From assembly GCF_900166665.1 (NCBI RefSeq), contig NZ_LT800494.1, positions 920,928-976,000 of the forward strand: a stretch of 55,073 nt of DNA, in the 5' to 3' direction. The stretch comes from Cytobacillus gottheilii (GTDB taxonomy: Bacteria > Bacillota > Bacilli > Bacillales > Cytobacillaceae). The position numbers and the translations under genes were made by a program. The notes beneath the pieces are model-generated. The model was given only the letters and a program-made list of their open reading frames with translations, was not told the DNA's origin and ran no database searches. Below, one piece after another: positions 8,890-18,009 of the stretch (the first letter of the stretch is position 1; the number at the start of each line of letters is the position of its first letter).

Positions 8890-11271
8890 CTATTTCGCCC
8901 CTTTCATTCTAAGTTTTATCATGGCGTAGATTCCAATAGATGCAATGGCAAGCACCACAATTTCAAATAACGTATCAAATCCGCGGAAGTCAACAAGAAT
9001 AACGTTTACCATGTTTTTCCCAGCCGCTTCGGTATAAGTATTCTCCACATAATATTGTGATATGGATTCAAACAGTTTTGTACTATGCGCTGATAGTGCA
9101 ATTAGTGTTACAACTGCTCCCACACCAATAGAGATGACTAAATTGGTTGCTTTAAAAGCCATCCGTTCTTCATTTCGCTTCTTTGGCAAATGGTAAAAAC
9201 AAAGAAGGAATAATGAAACGGAAATTGTTTCAATAACCAATTGAGTCAATGCCAAGTCTGGTGCCCGGAAGTTAACAAAGAATAATGCAACGGTATAACC
9301 AACTGCACCGAGCAGAATGACCGATGTCAGTCTTGATTTAGCGAATAAAATAGCGACTGATGCAATCACAATGACGGCAACCAGCAGTATTTCGTAATAA
9401 CGGACATCTGATGCATGTTCGAGATCGATCTTAAAGGCATTCTGTGAGAACAATACAGACGATAAAATGGCGATGAAAAATGCAAAAATATAGATAAGAT
9501 AGCTTCGTATTGAACCATTCATATACATTCTTGTCATTTTTAAAGAGCCGTTTTGTGCAAATAGCAGCCCATGATCATATGCCTTATTTAAGGCAAGTTT
9601 CTCAGGGAATAGTCCATAGATCTTCCTCCACTTTGCTAAAGAGAGGTAAAGCAATGTTCCTAATACGATCACGCCTATGGTCATCCATAATTCCAGATTA
9701 AAGCCATGCCAGAAAGAGATATGAACTTCGAATAAGAATTCAGGCATAATCGCTGATAGTGCAGGTTCAATAATATTGACTGATAAAATATTTGGGAAAA
9801 AGCCAATAATTATCACTAAAGAAGCAAGGATGATTGGTGAAATTAACATGCCAATCGGTGCTTCATGAGGCTTTTTCTCCAATTTTTCAGGCTGAAGTTT
9901 GCCTGTGAACGTTTTGAAAACAAGGACCATACTGTAAATAAATGTGAATACACTTGCAATCCAAGCAATGACAGGAAACAGAATGCCCCATGTATCTAAT
10001 TGGAATACATTGAAATCTATAATATGTGTCATTGCAGTAAAGAACATTTCCTTACTCAGGAAACCATTAAATGGCGGAAGACCGGCCATGGAAAACGAGC
10101 CAATAATCGCTAATGTGAATGTAATAGGCATCAGCTGCATTAAACCGCCAAGTCTCCGTATATCACGTGTTCCTGTTTCATGATCGACAATCCCGACAAC
10201 CATAAACAAACTTCCTTTGAAGGTCGCATGATTGATTAAGTGAAAGACTGCAGCAGTTGTGGCAATTGTATGGTATTTGTCATCAATGCCATCAAAATGC
10301 AGCGCAGCTGCACCTATTCCCAGCAATGACATGATCATACCAAGCTGACTGATCGTTGAAAACGCGAGGATCGCCTTTAAATCTGTTTGTTTCACAGCAG
10401 AAAAAGATCCCCAGAACAAGGTAACGATTCCAAAACCAGCGATAAGCCATAGCCAAAGCGCATGGTCAGCAAATACAGGGCTCATTCTTGCAACGAGGTA
10501 GATACCTGCTTTAACCATAGTGGCTGAATGGAGATATGCACTGACAGGTGTTGGTGCCTCCATTGCGTCTGGCAGCCAGATGTGAAATGGGAATTGAGCT
10601 GATTTTGTAAACGCGCCAAGCAAAATGCAAAGCAAGGCAGGAACAAATAACGGATGTGTAAAGATTACATCTGATTGTGCAATAATTTCAGATATGCTAA
10701 AGGTTCCAGTCATTATGTATAAGAGGATAATGCCTCCAAGCATGGAAAGACCGCCAAAAACGGTGATCAGCATTGATTTTTGGGCACCATAACGAGATTT
10801 CTCACGATCATACCAATATCCAATTAGCAGAAAAGAAGAAAAGCTTGTTAATTCCCAAAAAGCGTACAGGACAATTAAGTTATCAGATAGGACAACTCCA
10901 AGCATAGCCCCCATAAACAGAAGCAAATACACATAGAATGTATTTAACTTTTCTTTATCCTTCGATAAATAATAAATGGAGTAAAGAATGACTAAGGTTC
11001 CGATACCTGTAATAAGCAGGGCAAAAAGCAAGCCAAGTCCATCAATCTTAGCAGTAAATTCAATCCCTAATGCTTCAATCCATGTAAACGATTCAATAAT
11101 CGGCTGAGAAGTTGAAGTGGCTGAAACAAAAGAGACAAAATAAATAAACAATACAAGCGGTAATGGCAGGATAAACCAACCTGTATGAACCTTCTTAAAG
11201 AGCTTGTACAGAATAGGTACGAGCACCGCCAGAAGGAATGGTGAAATAATAGCCAAATGAAGCAGAGACAA
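8890..11271 (-). CDS. mrpA: Mrp antiporter subunit A
   Basis: MrpA is the largest subunit of the Mrp Na+(K+)/H+ antiporter, combining a NuoL-like N-terminal antiporter module (about residues 1-500) and a C-terminal part resembling NuoJ-type segments (about 600-793). The 793-residue length is normal for bacilli. Recognisable blocks are YAFWELTSFSSFLLIGYWY, with the helix-5 Glu, then FPFHIWLPDAMEAPTPVSAYLHSATMV, then VIETISVSLFLLCFYHLP near the C terminus. The start is TTG at 11271, seven bases after GGAGG. It begins an operon of seven overlapping genes that supports Na+ resistance, alkali tolerance and pH homeostasis in related species. Confidence 0.96.
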   Translation of the reverse strand: MSLLHLAIISPFLLAVLVPILYKLFKKVHTGWFILPLPLVLFIYFVSFVSATSTSQPIIESFTWIEALGIEFTAKIDGLGLLFALLITGIGTLVILYSIYYLSKDKEKLNTFYVYLLLFMGAMLGVVLSDNLIVLYAFWELTSFSSFLLIGYWYDREKSRYGAQKSMLITVFGGLSMLGGIILLYIMTGTFSISEIIAQSDVIFTHPLFVPALLCILLGAFTKSAQFPFHIWLPDAMEAPTPVSAYLHSATMVKAGIYLVARMSPVFADHALWLWLIAGFGIVTLFWGSFSAVKQTDLKAILAFSTISQLGMIMSLLGIGAAALHFDGIDDKYHTIATTAAVFHLINHATFKGSLFMVVGIVDHETGTRDIRRLGGLMQLMPITFTLAIIGSFSMAGLPPFNGFLSKEMFFTAMTHIIDFNVFQLDTWGILFPVIAWIASVFTFIYSMVLVFKTFTGKLQPEKLEKKPHEAPIGMLISPIILASLVIIIGFFPNILSVNIIEPALSAIMPEFLFEVHISFWHGFNLELWMTIGVIVLGTLLYLSLAKWRKIYGLFPEKLALNKAYDHGLLFAQNGSLKMTRMYMNGSIRSYLIYIFAFFIAILSSVLFSQNAFKIDLEHASDVRYYEILLVAVIVIASVAILFAKSRLTSVILLGAVGYTVALFFVNFRAPDLALTQLVIETISVSLFLLCFYHLPKKRNEERMAFKATNLVISIGVGAVVTLIALSAHSTKLFESISQYYVENTYTEAAGKNMVNVILVDFRGFDTLFEIVVLAIASIGIYAMIKLRMKGAK

Positions 11272-11284
11272 AACAAGACCTCCT

Positions 11285-11437
11285 TTATTTTTCTAAGAAT
11301 GTAATGATGGGCGAGCTAGTTATAGCAGCCTTTTTTATTTTTTCTAAAAGTTCTTTTGAAGCAAGGGTTAATGAAAATTGCAGTCCCTCTTCTTTTAGAA
11401 TGGATATAAGTATATGTTCCAGGGGGTGTCTGTACAT
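11285..11437 (-). CDS. Candidate 50-residue small protein immediately upstream of mrpA
   Basis: On the minus strand, ATG 11437 opens a 50-codon frame (starting MYRHPLEHILISILKEEG and ending IITFLEK) with AAGGTG eight bases upstream. Its TAA (11287-11285) directly abuts the AAAGGAGG ribosome binding site of mrpA, giving an operon-like layout. The peptide is basic and amphipathic, without signal peptide or membrane helix. I recognise no family. It could be a real leader gene coupled to mrpA or a chance frame; the ribosome binding site and spacing favour the former. Confidence 0.45.
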   Translation of the reverse strand: MYRHPLEHILISILKEEGLQFSLTLASKELLEKIKKAAITSSPIITFLEK

Positions 11438-11711
11438 AGTATCCACACCTTATGTACAAAGTTATGTTTAATTATTTACCCAAAAAATAAAAAATACGAC
11501 CTAACACCTGTTCCAAAAAGCATATCAAACCAAATTATAACCTAAAATATTGTTGCATGCATGCTCTAAAACCTTTATATAAGTGGGTTTCTATCTTTCT
11601 TATTAAATATGTAGAAACACGGAAAAAAATATAAAAAAATATTTTGAAATAATCTCTTTTGAATAAAAATCCGCTCTTATTCCCACACTTATAAATAGGG
11701 TGGTGTTATGG

Positions 11712-11942
11712 ATGAGAGCAAAAATTATTGCTGCAGTATCCATTTTTGTCGTACTGTTTTCCGGAGCATGGCTCGTTAACGAAACTGGAAAACGAGAATT
11801 TTATATTCCTGGTGAAGCTGACGAAATAGTTGAAATGATGCCAGTGGAATCAGTTGAGAATATCATGCAGGCTCCTTTGGAGAAACAAAAAATTGAAGCC
11901 TTTCAATCAAGAGAATATGTGCGAATCAAAAAAGCTTCTTAA
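11712..11942 (+). CDS. Small membrane-anchored or secreted protein of unknown function
   Basis: The 76-residue product has a basic N terminus and a hydrophobic stretch (about residues 5-26), followed by an acidic outside region (GEADEIVEMMPVESVENIM) and a basic tail. This suggests a signal anchor or an uncleaved signal peptide. ATG 11712 is preceded by AGGGTGG; GTG codons at 11700 and 11703 are in frame but badly placed. It stands divergent from mrpA and is closed by a terminator at 11940-11970. No family is recognised. Confidence 0.6.
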   Translation: MRAKIIAAVSIFVVLFSGAWLVNETGKREFYIPGEADEIVEMMPVESVENIMQAPLEKQKIEAFQSREYVRIKKAS

Positions 11943-11970
11943 AAAGGACGAGAGCAATCTCGTTCTTTTT
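11940..11970 (+). terminator. Intrinsic terminator
   Basis: AAGGACGAGA and TCTCGTTCTT pair around GCAA, followed by T5, right after the stop of the small membrane protein gene. Confidence 0.85.
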
Positions 11971-12304
11971 GTACTTTAAGAAGGTAAAACTGAGCAGCAG
12001 AGGTGAAGAAGCGACATTGCAGCTCATTTAGAATAAAGCATAAAATGCATCTTAGTTTCTGGCTTCGGCTTAGTTTTGTCAATCGGCAAGTTGTTTTTGA
12101 CAGCTGGAAAGTAAAATTTCACCAGAAGGCTAATAACAAGTTATTTGAAGCGAAGGTTCTGTCTTAAGACAAGAGAAATAATAGCTATTAAATATTGAAT
12201 CAGAGCTAAAGGCATAGCTATCAATAGTATCTTAGGGTATTCTGATCTGTTAACTTTTAATTAACGAAAAATTGCGTTTTTCAGCAGTAAATGGAATTCT
12301 GTCA
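11971..12304. other. Intergenic stretch without a recognised gene
   Basis: About 330 bases between the terminator and the kapD promoter show stops in all frames at short intervals and no good ribosome binding site followed by a start. No clear RNA structure or repeat was seen. Confidence 0.5.
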
Positions 12305-12313
12305 TGATATAAT
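12305..12313 (+). promoter_or_regulatory. Extended -10 promoter for kapD
   Basis: TGATATAAT forms a perfect extended -10 element 30 bases before the kapD start. No good -35 hexamer stands at 17 bases, as is common for extended -10 sigma-A promoters. Confidence 0.55.
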
Positions 12314-12343
12314 GGTAGAAAGTAGCCGGGGCAGGTGATTCAG

Positions 12344-12961
12344 ATGGAAGTTAGGCAGCATTTATTTATTGATTTTGAATTTACAATGCCTGATAAAGGC
12401 AAACAATACAAAGGATTTTATCCGGAAATCATTGAAGTTGGTGTCGTATCAGTCATCAATAATCAAATCTTCGAAGAATTCTCCTCTTATGTAACACCAA
12501 TCCAATATCCGAAATTATCGAAGCGCTGTAAATCCTTTTTAAACATCTCGCAGCAGCAGGTTGATGATGGAATTATTTTTTCAGAACTTGTTCATAAGCT
12601 AAAGCGAATGACGGGAGAACATCCATATACAATTGTAACCTGGGGAAATACTGATATGAAGGTTCTGCGTTCTAACTGTGAAAAGGCAGGGCTGCACTTT
12701 CCTTTTTCAGGAAAAGAGGTAGACCTTTCAATGGAGTATAAGCGTTTCTTTGGTGACAAAAATCAGACTGGTTTATGGAAGGCTGTTCAAGAATACGGCA
12801 AAGATGGTGTTGGTTTGCATCACCGGGCATTGGATGATGCATTAACAACCTATAAGATTTTTAAGCTTGTCGAAAAGGACAAACAATATTTACAAAAACA
12901 TGAGCCTACTACAATTGGGGACCGAGTAGATTTAGCAAAGCTCTTTAATAAATTTGCTTAG
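12344..12961 (+). CDS. kapD: DEDDh 3'-5' exonuclease family protein, KapD
   Basis: The 205-residue protein is an exonuclease of the DEDDh (ERI-1/RNase T-like) superfamily; in B. subtilis kapD is named as an inhibitor of the KinA pathway to sporulation. Visible catalytic elements are FIDFEFT (Asp10, Glu12), the mid Asp in WGNTDMK, and HHRALDDA with the His/Asp pair. ATG 12344 has AGGTG six bases upstream, and this start gives exactly the B. subtilis length; an in-frame GTG at 12335 is less likely. It converges on kapB, as expected from the conserved order. Confidence 0.9.
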   Translation: MEVRQHLFIDFEFTMPDKGKQYKGFYPEIIEVGVVSVINNQIFEEFSSYVTPIQYPKLSKRCKSFLNISQQQVDDGIIFSELVHKLKRMTGEHPYTIVTWGNTDMKVLRSNCEKAGLHFPFSGKEVDLSMEYKRFFGDKNQTGLWKAVQEYGKDGVGLHHRALDDALTTYKIFKLVEKDKQYLQKHEPTTIGDRVDLAKLFNKFA

Positions 12962-13008
12962 TTGAGAATGGAGCTGGCAGGGTCCTATACTATAAGGGCA
13001 ATGAAATT

Positions 13009-13041
13009 TTAAAACTGCCACAGACAGTGCAGCAGTTTTAA
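13009..13041. terminator. Stem-loop between converging kapD and kapB
   Basis: AAAACTGC and GCAGTTTT form a perfect stem around a 15-base loop. The T tracts are short, so termination strength is uncertain. The stem overlaps the kapB stop. Confidence 0.5.
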
Positions 13042-13421
13042 TCCTTAAAGTAAGTACCCTCTAATATACGGATATTATCCAGGCTTTTTTGTGCCCATTC
13101 ATTATCCGTTTTCAAAAGGTCTTCTTTCATTTGATCCAAAACATCTTTAAGTGAGTCTATATACGAAGGGATTTCGCCTTCATATGGTCGGACCATTTGT
13201 TTTGGGATATTGGTTTGTTCACGGAATGATAATGCTTTTCTCTCATGAAATATCATCACATCTGCTTGTTTAGGGTTATGTAAATCTCCCTGCATTGGGT
13301 GTTTGGCCACAGCTAACACACGCATTACGTAATGCATAGGGCGGATGTCTGTAATCTCCCCAATATATTTACCTGTTTTATAAATTCCTGTCACCTTGTC
13401 GCCGATTTGAAATTCTGCCAT
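13038..13421 (-). CDS. kapB: KapB-like lipoprotein-class regulator of the kinase B pathway
   Basis: The 127-residue soluble protein starts [23 protein letters not shown], an SH3-like KapB fold, and ends in an acidic helical tail. KapB of B. subtilis is linked to activation of KinB in the sporulation phosphorelay. No signal peptide or lipobox is visible here, so the lipoprotein part of the historic name does not apply. ATG 13421 is preceded by GAGGAGGG; a longer in-frame start at 13475 would cross that site. Length and position opposite kapD match B. subtilis. Confidence 0.87.
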   Translation of the reverse strand: MAEFQIGDKVTGIYKTGKYIGEITDIRPMHYVMRVLAVAKHPMQGDLHNPKQADVMIFHERKALSFREQTNIPKQMVRPYEGEIPSYIDSLKDVLDQMKEDLLKTDNEWAQKSLDNIRILEGTYFKD

Positions 13422-13511
13422 TTTTTTATACCCTCCTCTTATTACTATTATGGTTTGTCTAAAGTGCAAAATCAAATTATAATTTCCATATACATATTGA
13501 ATGGAGGAAGA

Positions 13512-14216
13512 ATGATGAAAATACGTTTATTGGCAGTATTGTCTATTCTGCTCTTGGTTTTAACAGCTTGTGGAACGAATACGGAGGATTCAGCTGAACC
13601 CTCTGAATCCAATGGAACTGAAGCTGTTCAATCGAGTTTGCCGCAGCTGAGTGAAGAAGTCAGCAATGATGAAAAGCTCGTGGAGATGACAACTTCATTA
13701 GGAGTCATCAAAATGAAGCTATTTCCTGAGCAGGCTCCAAAAGCAGTTGAAAACTTTATTACACATAGTAAAGATGGTTATTATGAAGGAATCATATTTC
13801 ACCGGGTCATACAAGATTTTATGATTCAAACTGGAGATCCACAAGGAACGGGAATGGGCGGTGAAAGTATTTTTGGAGAACCATTTGAAGATGAGTTTTC
13901 CAGCGATCTTTTTCATTTTAGAGGGGCTTTAGCTATGGCCAATTCTGGCGCCAATACAAATGGCAGTCAATTCTTTATCGTTCAAAATAAAAACCTTGAT
14001 CCAAGTCTCACACAACAAATGGAGGTTGCAGAATATCCTGAAGAAGCTGTGACAGCCTACGAAGCAGGGGGAACACCATGGCTGGATGGAAAGCACACTG
14101 TATTTGGACAAGTTATAGAAGGCATGGACGTAGTAGATGAAATTGCAGCTGCGGAAGCGGAAAATGATAAACCGCTTGAAGATATTGTGATCGAAAAGAT
14201 AACCGTTATTGAATAG
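13512..14216 (+). CDS. Cyclophilin-type peptidyl-prolyl isomerase lipoprotein
   Basis: The 234-residue product carries a lipoprotein signal with lipobox LTAC (Cys about residue 20), a Ser/Glu-rich linker to about residue 60, and a cyclophilin domain. Active-site signatures are visible: [19 protein letters not shown] (catalytic Arg), [19 protein letters not shown] and [10 protein letters not shown]. It should act outside the membrane in folding exported proteins by proline isomerisation. ATG 13512 and 13515 are both possible after GGAGG; the second is better spaced (seven bases). It is not part of the kap region in B. subtilis, so this is a local insertion or rearrangement. Confidence 0.92.
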   Translation: MMKIRLLAVLSILLLVLTACGTNTEDSAEPSESNGTEAVQSSLPQLSEEVSNDEKLVEMTTSLGVIKMKLFPEQAPKAVENFITHSKDGYYEGIIFHRVIQDFMIQTGDPQGTGMGGESIFGEPFEDEFSSDLFHFRGALAMANSGANTNGSQFFIVQNKNLDPSLTQQMEVAEYPEEAVTAYEAGGTPWLDGKHTVFGQVIEGMDVVDEIAAAEAENDKPLEDIVIEKITVIE

Positions 14217-14338
14217 TGTCTAGATCTAAAATGCCTGTTCAAATTCGCATAGTTCCCTTTAAGTCTATACAGCTTTTTATTTAGAAATCTGTTATAATTA
14301 GGCATTGACCATGACAGTTGCAGAAAGGATGGATGTTA

Positions 14339-14554
14339 ATGGCTCAATGGTTCATATTTTCATTATTCTTGTATTTTCCAGAAGATAAGACAGAATATAT
14401 ACCTGCAGCAATTTGGTGTATTATTTTCCTCATAGCCGCTGCGTTAACAATGAAATTTATTATACATGTTTCAAAGCGAGAAGGCGAAAAAACAAAAGAA
14501 TTAGAAGAGCGTATAAACCGTCAAATGGCAAGTCAGCAAAAAGAGAACAGTTAA
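14339..14554 (+). CDS. Small two-helix membrane protein of unknown function
   Basis: The 71-residue product starts MAQWFIFSLFLYFPED and has hydrophobic segments at about residues 3-14 and 25-45, followed by a charged coiled-coil-like tail (REGEKTKELEERINRQ). ATG 14339 follows a GAAAGGATGG site. A TATAAT at 14291-14296 is a likely -10 element. The stop codon lies inside the terminator hairpin. No family is recognised. Confidence 0.6.
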   Translation: MAQWFIFSLFLYFPEDKTEYIPAAIWCIIFLIAAALTMKFIIHVSKREGEKTKELEERINRQMASQQKENS

Positions 14555-14572
14555 AACTGTTCTCTTTTTTGT
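14541..14572 (+). terminator. Intrinsic terminator overlapping the preceding stop codon
   Basis: AAGAGAACAGTT and AACTGTTCTCTT form a long perfect stem followed by T6. The stem includes the TAA at 14552-14554. Confidence 0.88.
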
Positions 14573-14732
14573 GTTTATTGGGAGGTCTGCAGTTCCTGTA
14601 TTTCATTCGTATAACATCGATACTAGTTACGGATATTCAGAATCCAAATAGGAAACAATATAGCATGTCCTTTTCACAGATGGTTAATAGTTTAGCTTAT
14701 ATTGAAAACAAAGTGCTTGGGGGTAAAATACA

Positions 14733-15296
14733 GTGAAAAAATTAGTTGCGGCACTGGCTATCTTACTTTTAGCAGGATGCGGCGAAGAAAACATTACGAA
14801 CGTGGATGTTGAAATGCACAACGCGGTAGGTGATTCGCTCGGTACGATTAAGCTTGGTCAACAAGCAGAGGGTGTTAAACTTGAACTGGATCTTGAGGGG
14901 TTGCCTCCAGGTGAACATGCCATGCATATCCATGAAAAAGGTGAATGTGAACCACCTGACTTTAAGTCCGCAGGAAATCATTTTAATCCGGATGATAAAG
15001 AGCATGGCTTGCTTCATCCGAAAGGAGCCCACGCAGGTGACCTTCCCAATATTATTGTAGAAGATGATGGGAAAGTAAAGGCAGAACTAATGGCGCCGCA
15101 AGTGTCTTTAAAAGAAGATAAAACTTCCCTTTTTACGAAAGATGGAACAACCATAGTCATCGATGAAGGAATAGATGACGGGATGACCCAGCCTTCCGGA
15201 GATTCAGGAGAAAGAATAGCCTGCGGTAGAATTTCAAAGAATAAAGATGAAAAAAAGACGAAAAGCGCACAAGATGATACAGGAAAAGAAGAGTAA
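14733..15296 (+). CDS. Cu/Zn superoxide dismutase-like lipoprotein, one copper ligand replaced
   Basis: The 187-residue protein has a lipoprotein signal (LLLAGC, Cys16) and a SodC domain. His65 and His67 ([10 protein letters not shown]), bridging His83 (GNHFNP), His91, His100 and Asp103 (HAGDLPN) match the copper and zinc sites, and Cys72/Cys164 and Arg161 are present. The fourth copper ligand, normally His in a VIHxxxDD context, is Asp144 (IVIDEGIDD). Catalysis may therefore be weak or absent, as reported for the Bacillus SOD-like YojM group. The start is GTG 14733 with GGGGG upstream. The C terminus is a charged tail unlike classical SODs. It would face the cell exterior, anchored by lipid. 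Confidence 0.85.
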   Translation: MKKLVAALAILLLAGCGEENITNVDVEMHNAVGDSLGTIKLGQQAEGVKLELDLEGLPPGEHAMHIHEKGECEPPDFKSAGNHFNPDDKEHGLLHPKGAHAGDLPNIIVEDDGKVKAELMAPQVSLKEDKTSLFTKDGTTIVIDEGIDDGMTQPSGDSGERIACGRISKNKDEKKTKSAQDDTGKEE

Positions 15297-15305
15297 ATGA
15301 ACAAT

Positions 15306-15340
15306 AAACCCAAGAGGCCATTAGTCCTTCTTGGGTTTAC
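15306..15340. terminator. Terminator between sodC-like gene and patB
   Basis: AAACCCAAGA pairs with TCTTGGGTTT around a 13-base loop, serving the plus-strand gene and possibly the converging patB. Confidence 0.75.
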
Positions 15341-15369
15341 TTTAGGTAAAGATCAATCATAAGAAAGGT

Positions 15370-16539
15370 TTAAGAGAAGGCGTGTTTAACTCGATTTAGT
15401 CCGTCCAGTAAAACCGTTTGAGAGCAGGCGAAATTTAAACGTACAAACCCTTCGCCGCCTGGTCCGTATTTATTGCCAGGTTCAAGCGCTACCTTGCCTT
15501 TCTTTAGCAGACGCTCCTGTATTTCATCATCAGACAATTGAAGTTTACGGCAATCAAGCCATAACAAATAAGTTCCTTCCGGCTCTATTGCTTTTATATC
15601 AGGAAGGTTTTCCTCTATAAACTGAGTGGCTATTCTTCGATTTTCATCTAGGTAATTCAGCAGTTCATTTAGCCAGTTATCTCCATAGCGATACGCTGCT
15701 TCCATACCTGTTAGTCCAAAAGTTGATAATGTGAAAAACCCTAGTCTCGCTTGAATATCACTAAACTGTTTACGCAGCTGTTCATTTTCAATCAATACGG
15801 CAGACGCCTGCAGACCTGCTAAATTAAATGTTTTTGTTGGTGCAATACAAGTGATGGTTATGTCTCTATAGCGCTGATCTAAAGAAGCAATCGGAAGATG
15901 TTGATGTGGAGTATAAATTAAATCTGCGTGAATTTCGTCGGAAAGAATATAGCAATTATATTGGCAGCATAAATCGCCCATTTTTCTTAATTCCTCTTCC
16001 GTCCACACACGGCCGCCAGGATTATGCGGGTTACATAAGAGAAATAATTTAACCCCTTCTTTTAGCTTTTCTTCAAAGTCAACAAAGTCAATCTGATATT
16101 GATTATCTTTTAATTTCAGAGGTGAATTGACAACTACTCTTTCATTTCCTTCAATCATGCTAAAGAACGGTGTGTATACGGGAGATTGCAGCATAACTTG
16201 ATCACCTTTTTCGGTAAAAGCCAAAATAGCTGCAGCAATGGAAGGGACAACACCGAGACTGAATAATACGGCATTTTTTGATATTTCCCAGTTATGACGG
16301 CTTTTTTGCCACTCAGCAATTGCATTGGTGGTTGAGGCTGGCGCATATGTATATCCATAGATTTTATGCTGAACTCTTTTTTTAAGTGCCTCTGTAACTT
16401 CAGCAGGGGGCATAAAATCCATGTCAGCCACCCACATTGGCAAAACTTCATCTGAACCAAATAGATCTTTTCTTAATCCCCATTTAACCGAATTCGTCTG
16501 CTCGCGATTAATTGGTGTTTGAAAATCATAATTCGTCAT
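15370..16539 (-). CDS. patB: PLP-dependent cystathionine beta-lyase/aminotransferase PatB
   Basis: The 389-residue fold-type I PLP enzyme belongs to the MalY/PatB group that cleaves C-S bonds in cystathionine and related compounds. The PLP lysine is Lys236 in APTKTFNLAG, with Asp201 (SDEIHADL) at the cofactor nitrogen and the NPHNPGGRVW motif at about 170-179. Length equals that of B. subtilis PatB within two residues. The ATG has AGGCGGTG upstream. It diverges from yugE, as in B. subtilis. Confidence 0.93.
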   Translation of the reverse strand: MTNYDFQTPINREQTNSVKWGLRKDLFGSDEVLPMWVADMDFMPPAEVTEALKKRVQHKIYGYTYAPASTTNAIAEWQKSRHNWEISKNAVLFSLGVVPSIAAAILAFTEKGDQVMLQSPVYTPFFSMIEGNERVVVNSPLKLKDNQYQIDFVDFEEKLKEGVKLFLLCNPHNPGGRVWTEEELRKMGDLCCQYNCYILSDEIHADLIYTPHQHLPIASLDQRYRDITITCIAPTKTFNLAGLQASAVLIENEQLRKQFSDIQARLGFFTLSTFGLTGMEAAYRYGDNWLNELLNYLDENRRIATQFIEENLPDIKAIEPEGTYLLWLDCRKLQLSDDEIQERLLKKGKVALEPGNKYGPGGEGFVRLNFACSQTVLLDGLNRVKHAFS

Positions 16540-16624
16540 TTTAGCACCGCCTATTTTAGATTTGCACTTTTCCCTTTCTATGATAAGATATGAAGACTAA
16601 AAATGAAAATAAAAGGTGAGCAGA

Positions 16625-16885
16625 TTGCAAAGTCAAGAATTGAATCTAAGGCTTGTTGATACGTTGAACAGCTGGGATCCCTTTCAGATTGGGGCTGGCA
16701 GCTATGATACGGAAATTGCGGATATCCTGCAGGCTGTACATGATCTGAACGATGCAGAGCAGCTTTCAAGGAAAATACAAGCAATCTTTGAGTTTTCCTT
16801 TGAAGAAGTGCTTCCACTGAGCAAATGTTATACAATGGCTGTTCATTTGCTTTCTATTAAGAATGATAGTTCATGCAGTATATAA
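16625..16885 (+). CDS. yugE: DUF1871 family protein YugE
   Basis: This is an 86-residue soluble helical protein of unknown function. The block NSWDPFQIGAGSYDTEIADILQAV is typical of DUF1871. TTG 16625 was chosen because AGGTG is six bases upstream and the length then matches B. subtilis YugE; a GTG at 16616 lies inside that ribosome binding site. It is flanked by patB and yugF in the conserved order. Confidence 0.85.
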   Translation: MQSQELNLRLVDTLNSWDPFQIGAGSYDTEIADILQAVHDLNDAEQLSRKIQAIFEFSFEEVLPLSKCYTMAVHLLSIKNDSSCSI

Positions 16886-16922
16886 AAAATACGGCACGCC
16901 TGCTGGCGCGCCGTATTTTTTA
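16885..16922. terminator. Bidirectional terminator between yugE and yugF
   Basis: AAAAAATACGGC-CGCC pairs with GGCG-GCCGTATTTTTT with A and T tracts on each side, suited to both converging genes. Confidence 0.85.
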
Positions 16923-16952
16923 TTAAATCAGCTATAAGGTTTGGCAAATCTT

Positions 16953-17792
16953 TTACACGCTCACCACTGCAGACAAAAATCCTTTCATTTCTGCTACAAT
17001 TTCTTCTGGCCTTTCTTCAGGAACAAGGTGGCCTGTCTCTTTTAAAATGATTAATTTTGAATTAGGCAAATTTTTGTGCAGTCTCTTTCCCTTTGAAAGA
17101 GGAACTACACGGTCATGCTCACCCCAAATAAGCAGGCACGGTGTCTGAATTCGTTTTATATCCTCTTCCGTTAAATCACCTTCCCGATGACGAATCATTC
17201 GTGTTAAACCTTGGAAAATAGAGTTATTAAGGAAAGGAGACATATATCCTTTTCTCATATCTTCATCAATCATTGCCTGATTATAAACGACATTCTTTAA
17301 GTTTTTTTCTAGTCCAGATTTCGCTAAATGGCGTTTAACATATAGATGGAAAAAAGGAATATAGCTTGTGTAGACTAAAGATTGATGTGATTTGGGCAGA
17401 TAAGCAGAACTGCACAATAGCAGTGCACTGCTTGCTGCTGCAGGCCTCTGCAGGAGCATATTCATGACAATTTGTCCGCCCATAGAGTGTCCGGCAAGTA
17501 TCATATTGGAAATCTGCAGGCGATCAGTAAGTTCAAATATAGAACTTGCCATGTTTTGATAAGAATAAAGAAATCGCTTCGACTTTCCGCTCTTTCCGAA
17601 AGGAGGAATATCAACAGCTAAGATATTATATTCTTCCTGCAAATGTGGAATAAGCTTGCGAAAACTGAATGCTGAGGAGAGGAAGCCATGCAGCATAATA
17701 ATCGTTGGCCCTGCTGATGGATGCTTAATATATTCGTAATAAAACTCATTGCCGTTAATATTTTCTATGCCAGAATAGAACTTGCTTTTCAC
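16953..17792 (-). CDS. yugF: Alpha/beta-hydrolase YugF
   Basis: This 279-residue hydrolase has the nucleophile elbow GHSMGG (Ser103), an oxyanion-hole HGF at about 35-37, the acid in WGEHDRVVP and the catalytic His in KETGHLVPEERPEE. The substrate is unknown; esterase or carbon-carbon hydrolase activities occur in the family. GTG 17792 was chosen since GGAGG lies six bases before it; the longer in-frame start at 17816 lacks a site. No signal peptide is present. Position matches B. subtilis yugF. Confidence 0.85.
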   Translation of the reverse strand: MKSKFYSGIENINGNEFYYEYIKHPSAGPTIIMLHGFLSSAFSFRKLIPHLQEEYNILAVDIPPFGKSGKSKRFLYSYQNMASSIFELTDRLQISNMILAGHSMGGQIVMNMLLQRPAAASSALLLCSSAYLPKSHQSLVYTSYIPFFHLYVKRHLAKSGLEKNLKNVVYNQAMIDEDMRKGYMSPFLNNSIFQGLTRMIRHREGDLTEEDIKRIQTPCLLIWGEHDRVVPLSKGKRLHKNLPNSKLIILKETGHLVPEERPEEIVAEMKGFLSAVVSV

Positions 17793-17904
17793 AGTGCTCC
17801 TCCTTTTACATGTCAAAGTTTACTATGTTTATTTTGCCGTTATGCCAAACTTTTACACATGAAAAAGAAAAAAACACCTTTTTAGCGATGAAGACTTGAA
17901 GAAA

Positions 17905-17937
17905 TAAAAAAAAGACAATCCTATAGCAGATTGTCAC
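17905..17937 (-). terminator. Terminator after the XRE regulator
   Basis: On the minus strand GACAATC and GATTGTC pair around an eight-base loop and are followed by a run of eight T residues. Confidence 0.75.
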
Positions 17938-18009
17938 TTCAAAAAGGGGGGAATACTAGAAAGCTTGTAGAACTATCATGTCCATTTTTATTTTCATTTA
18001 TACTTTCAT

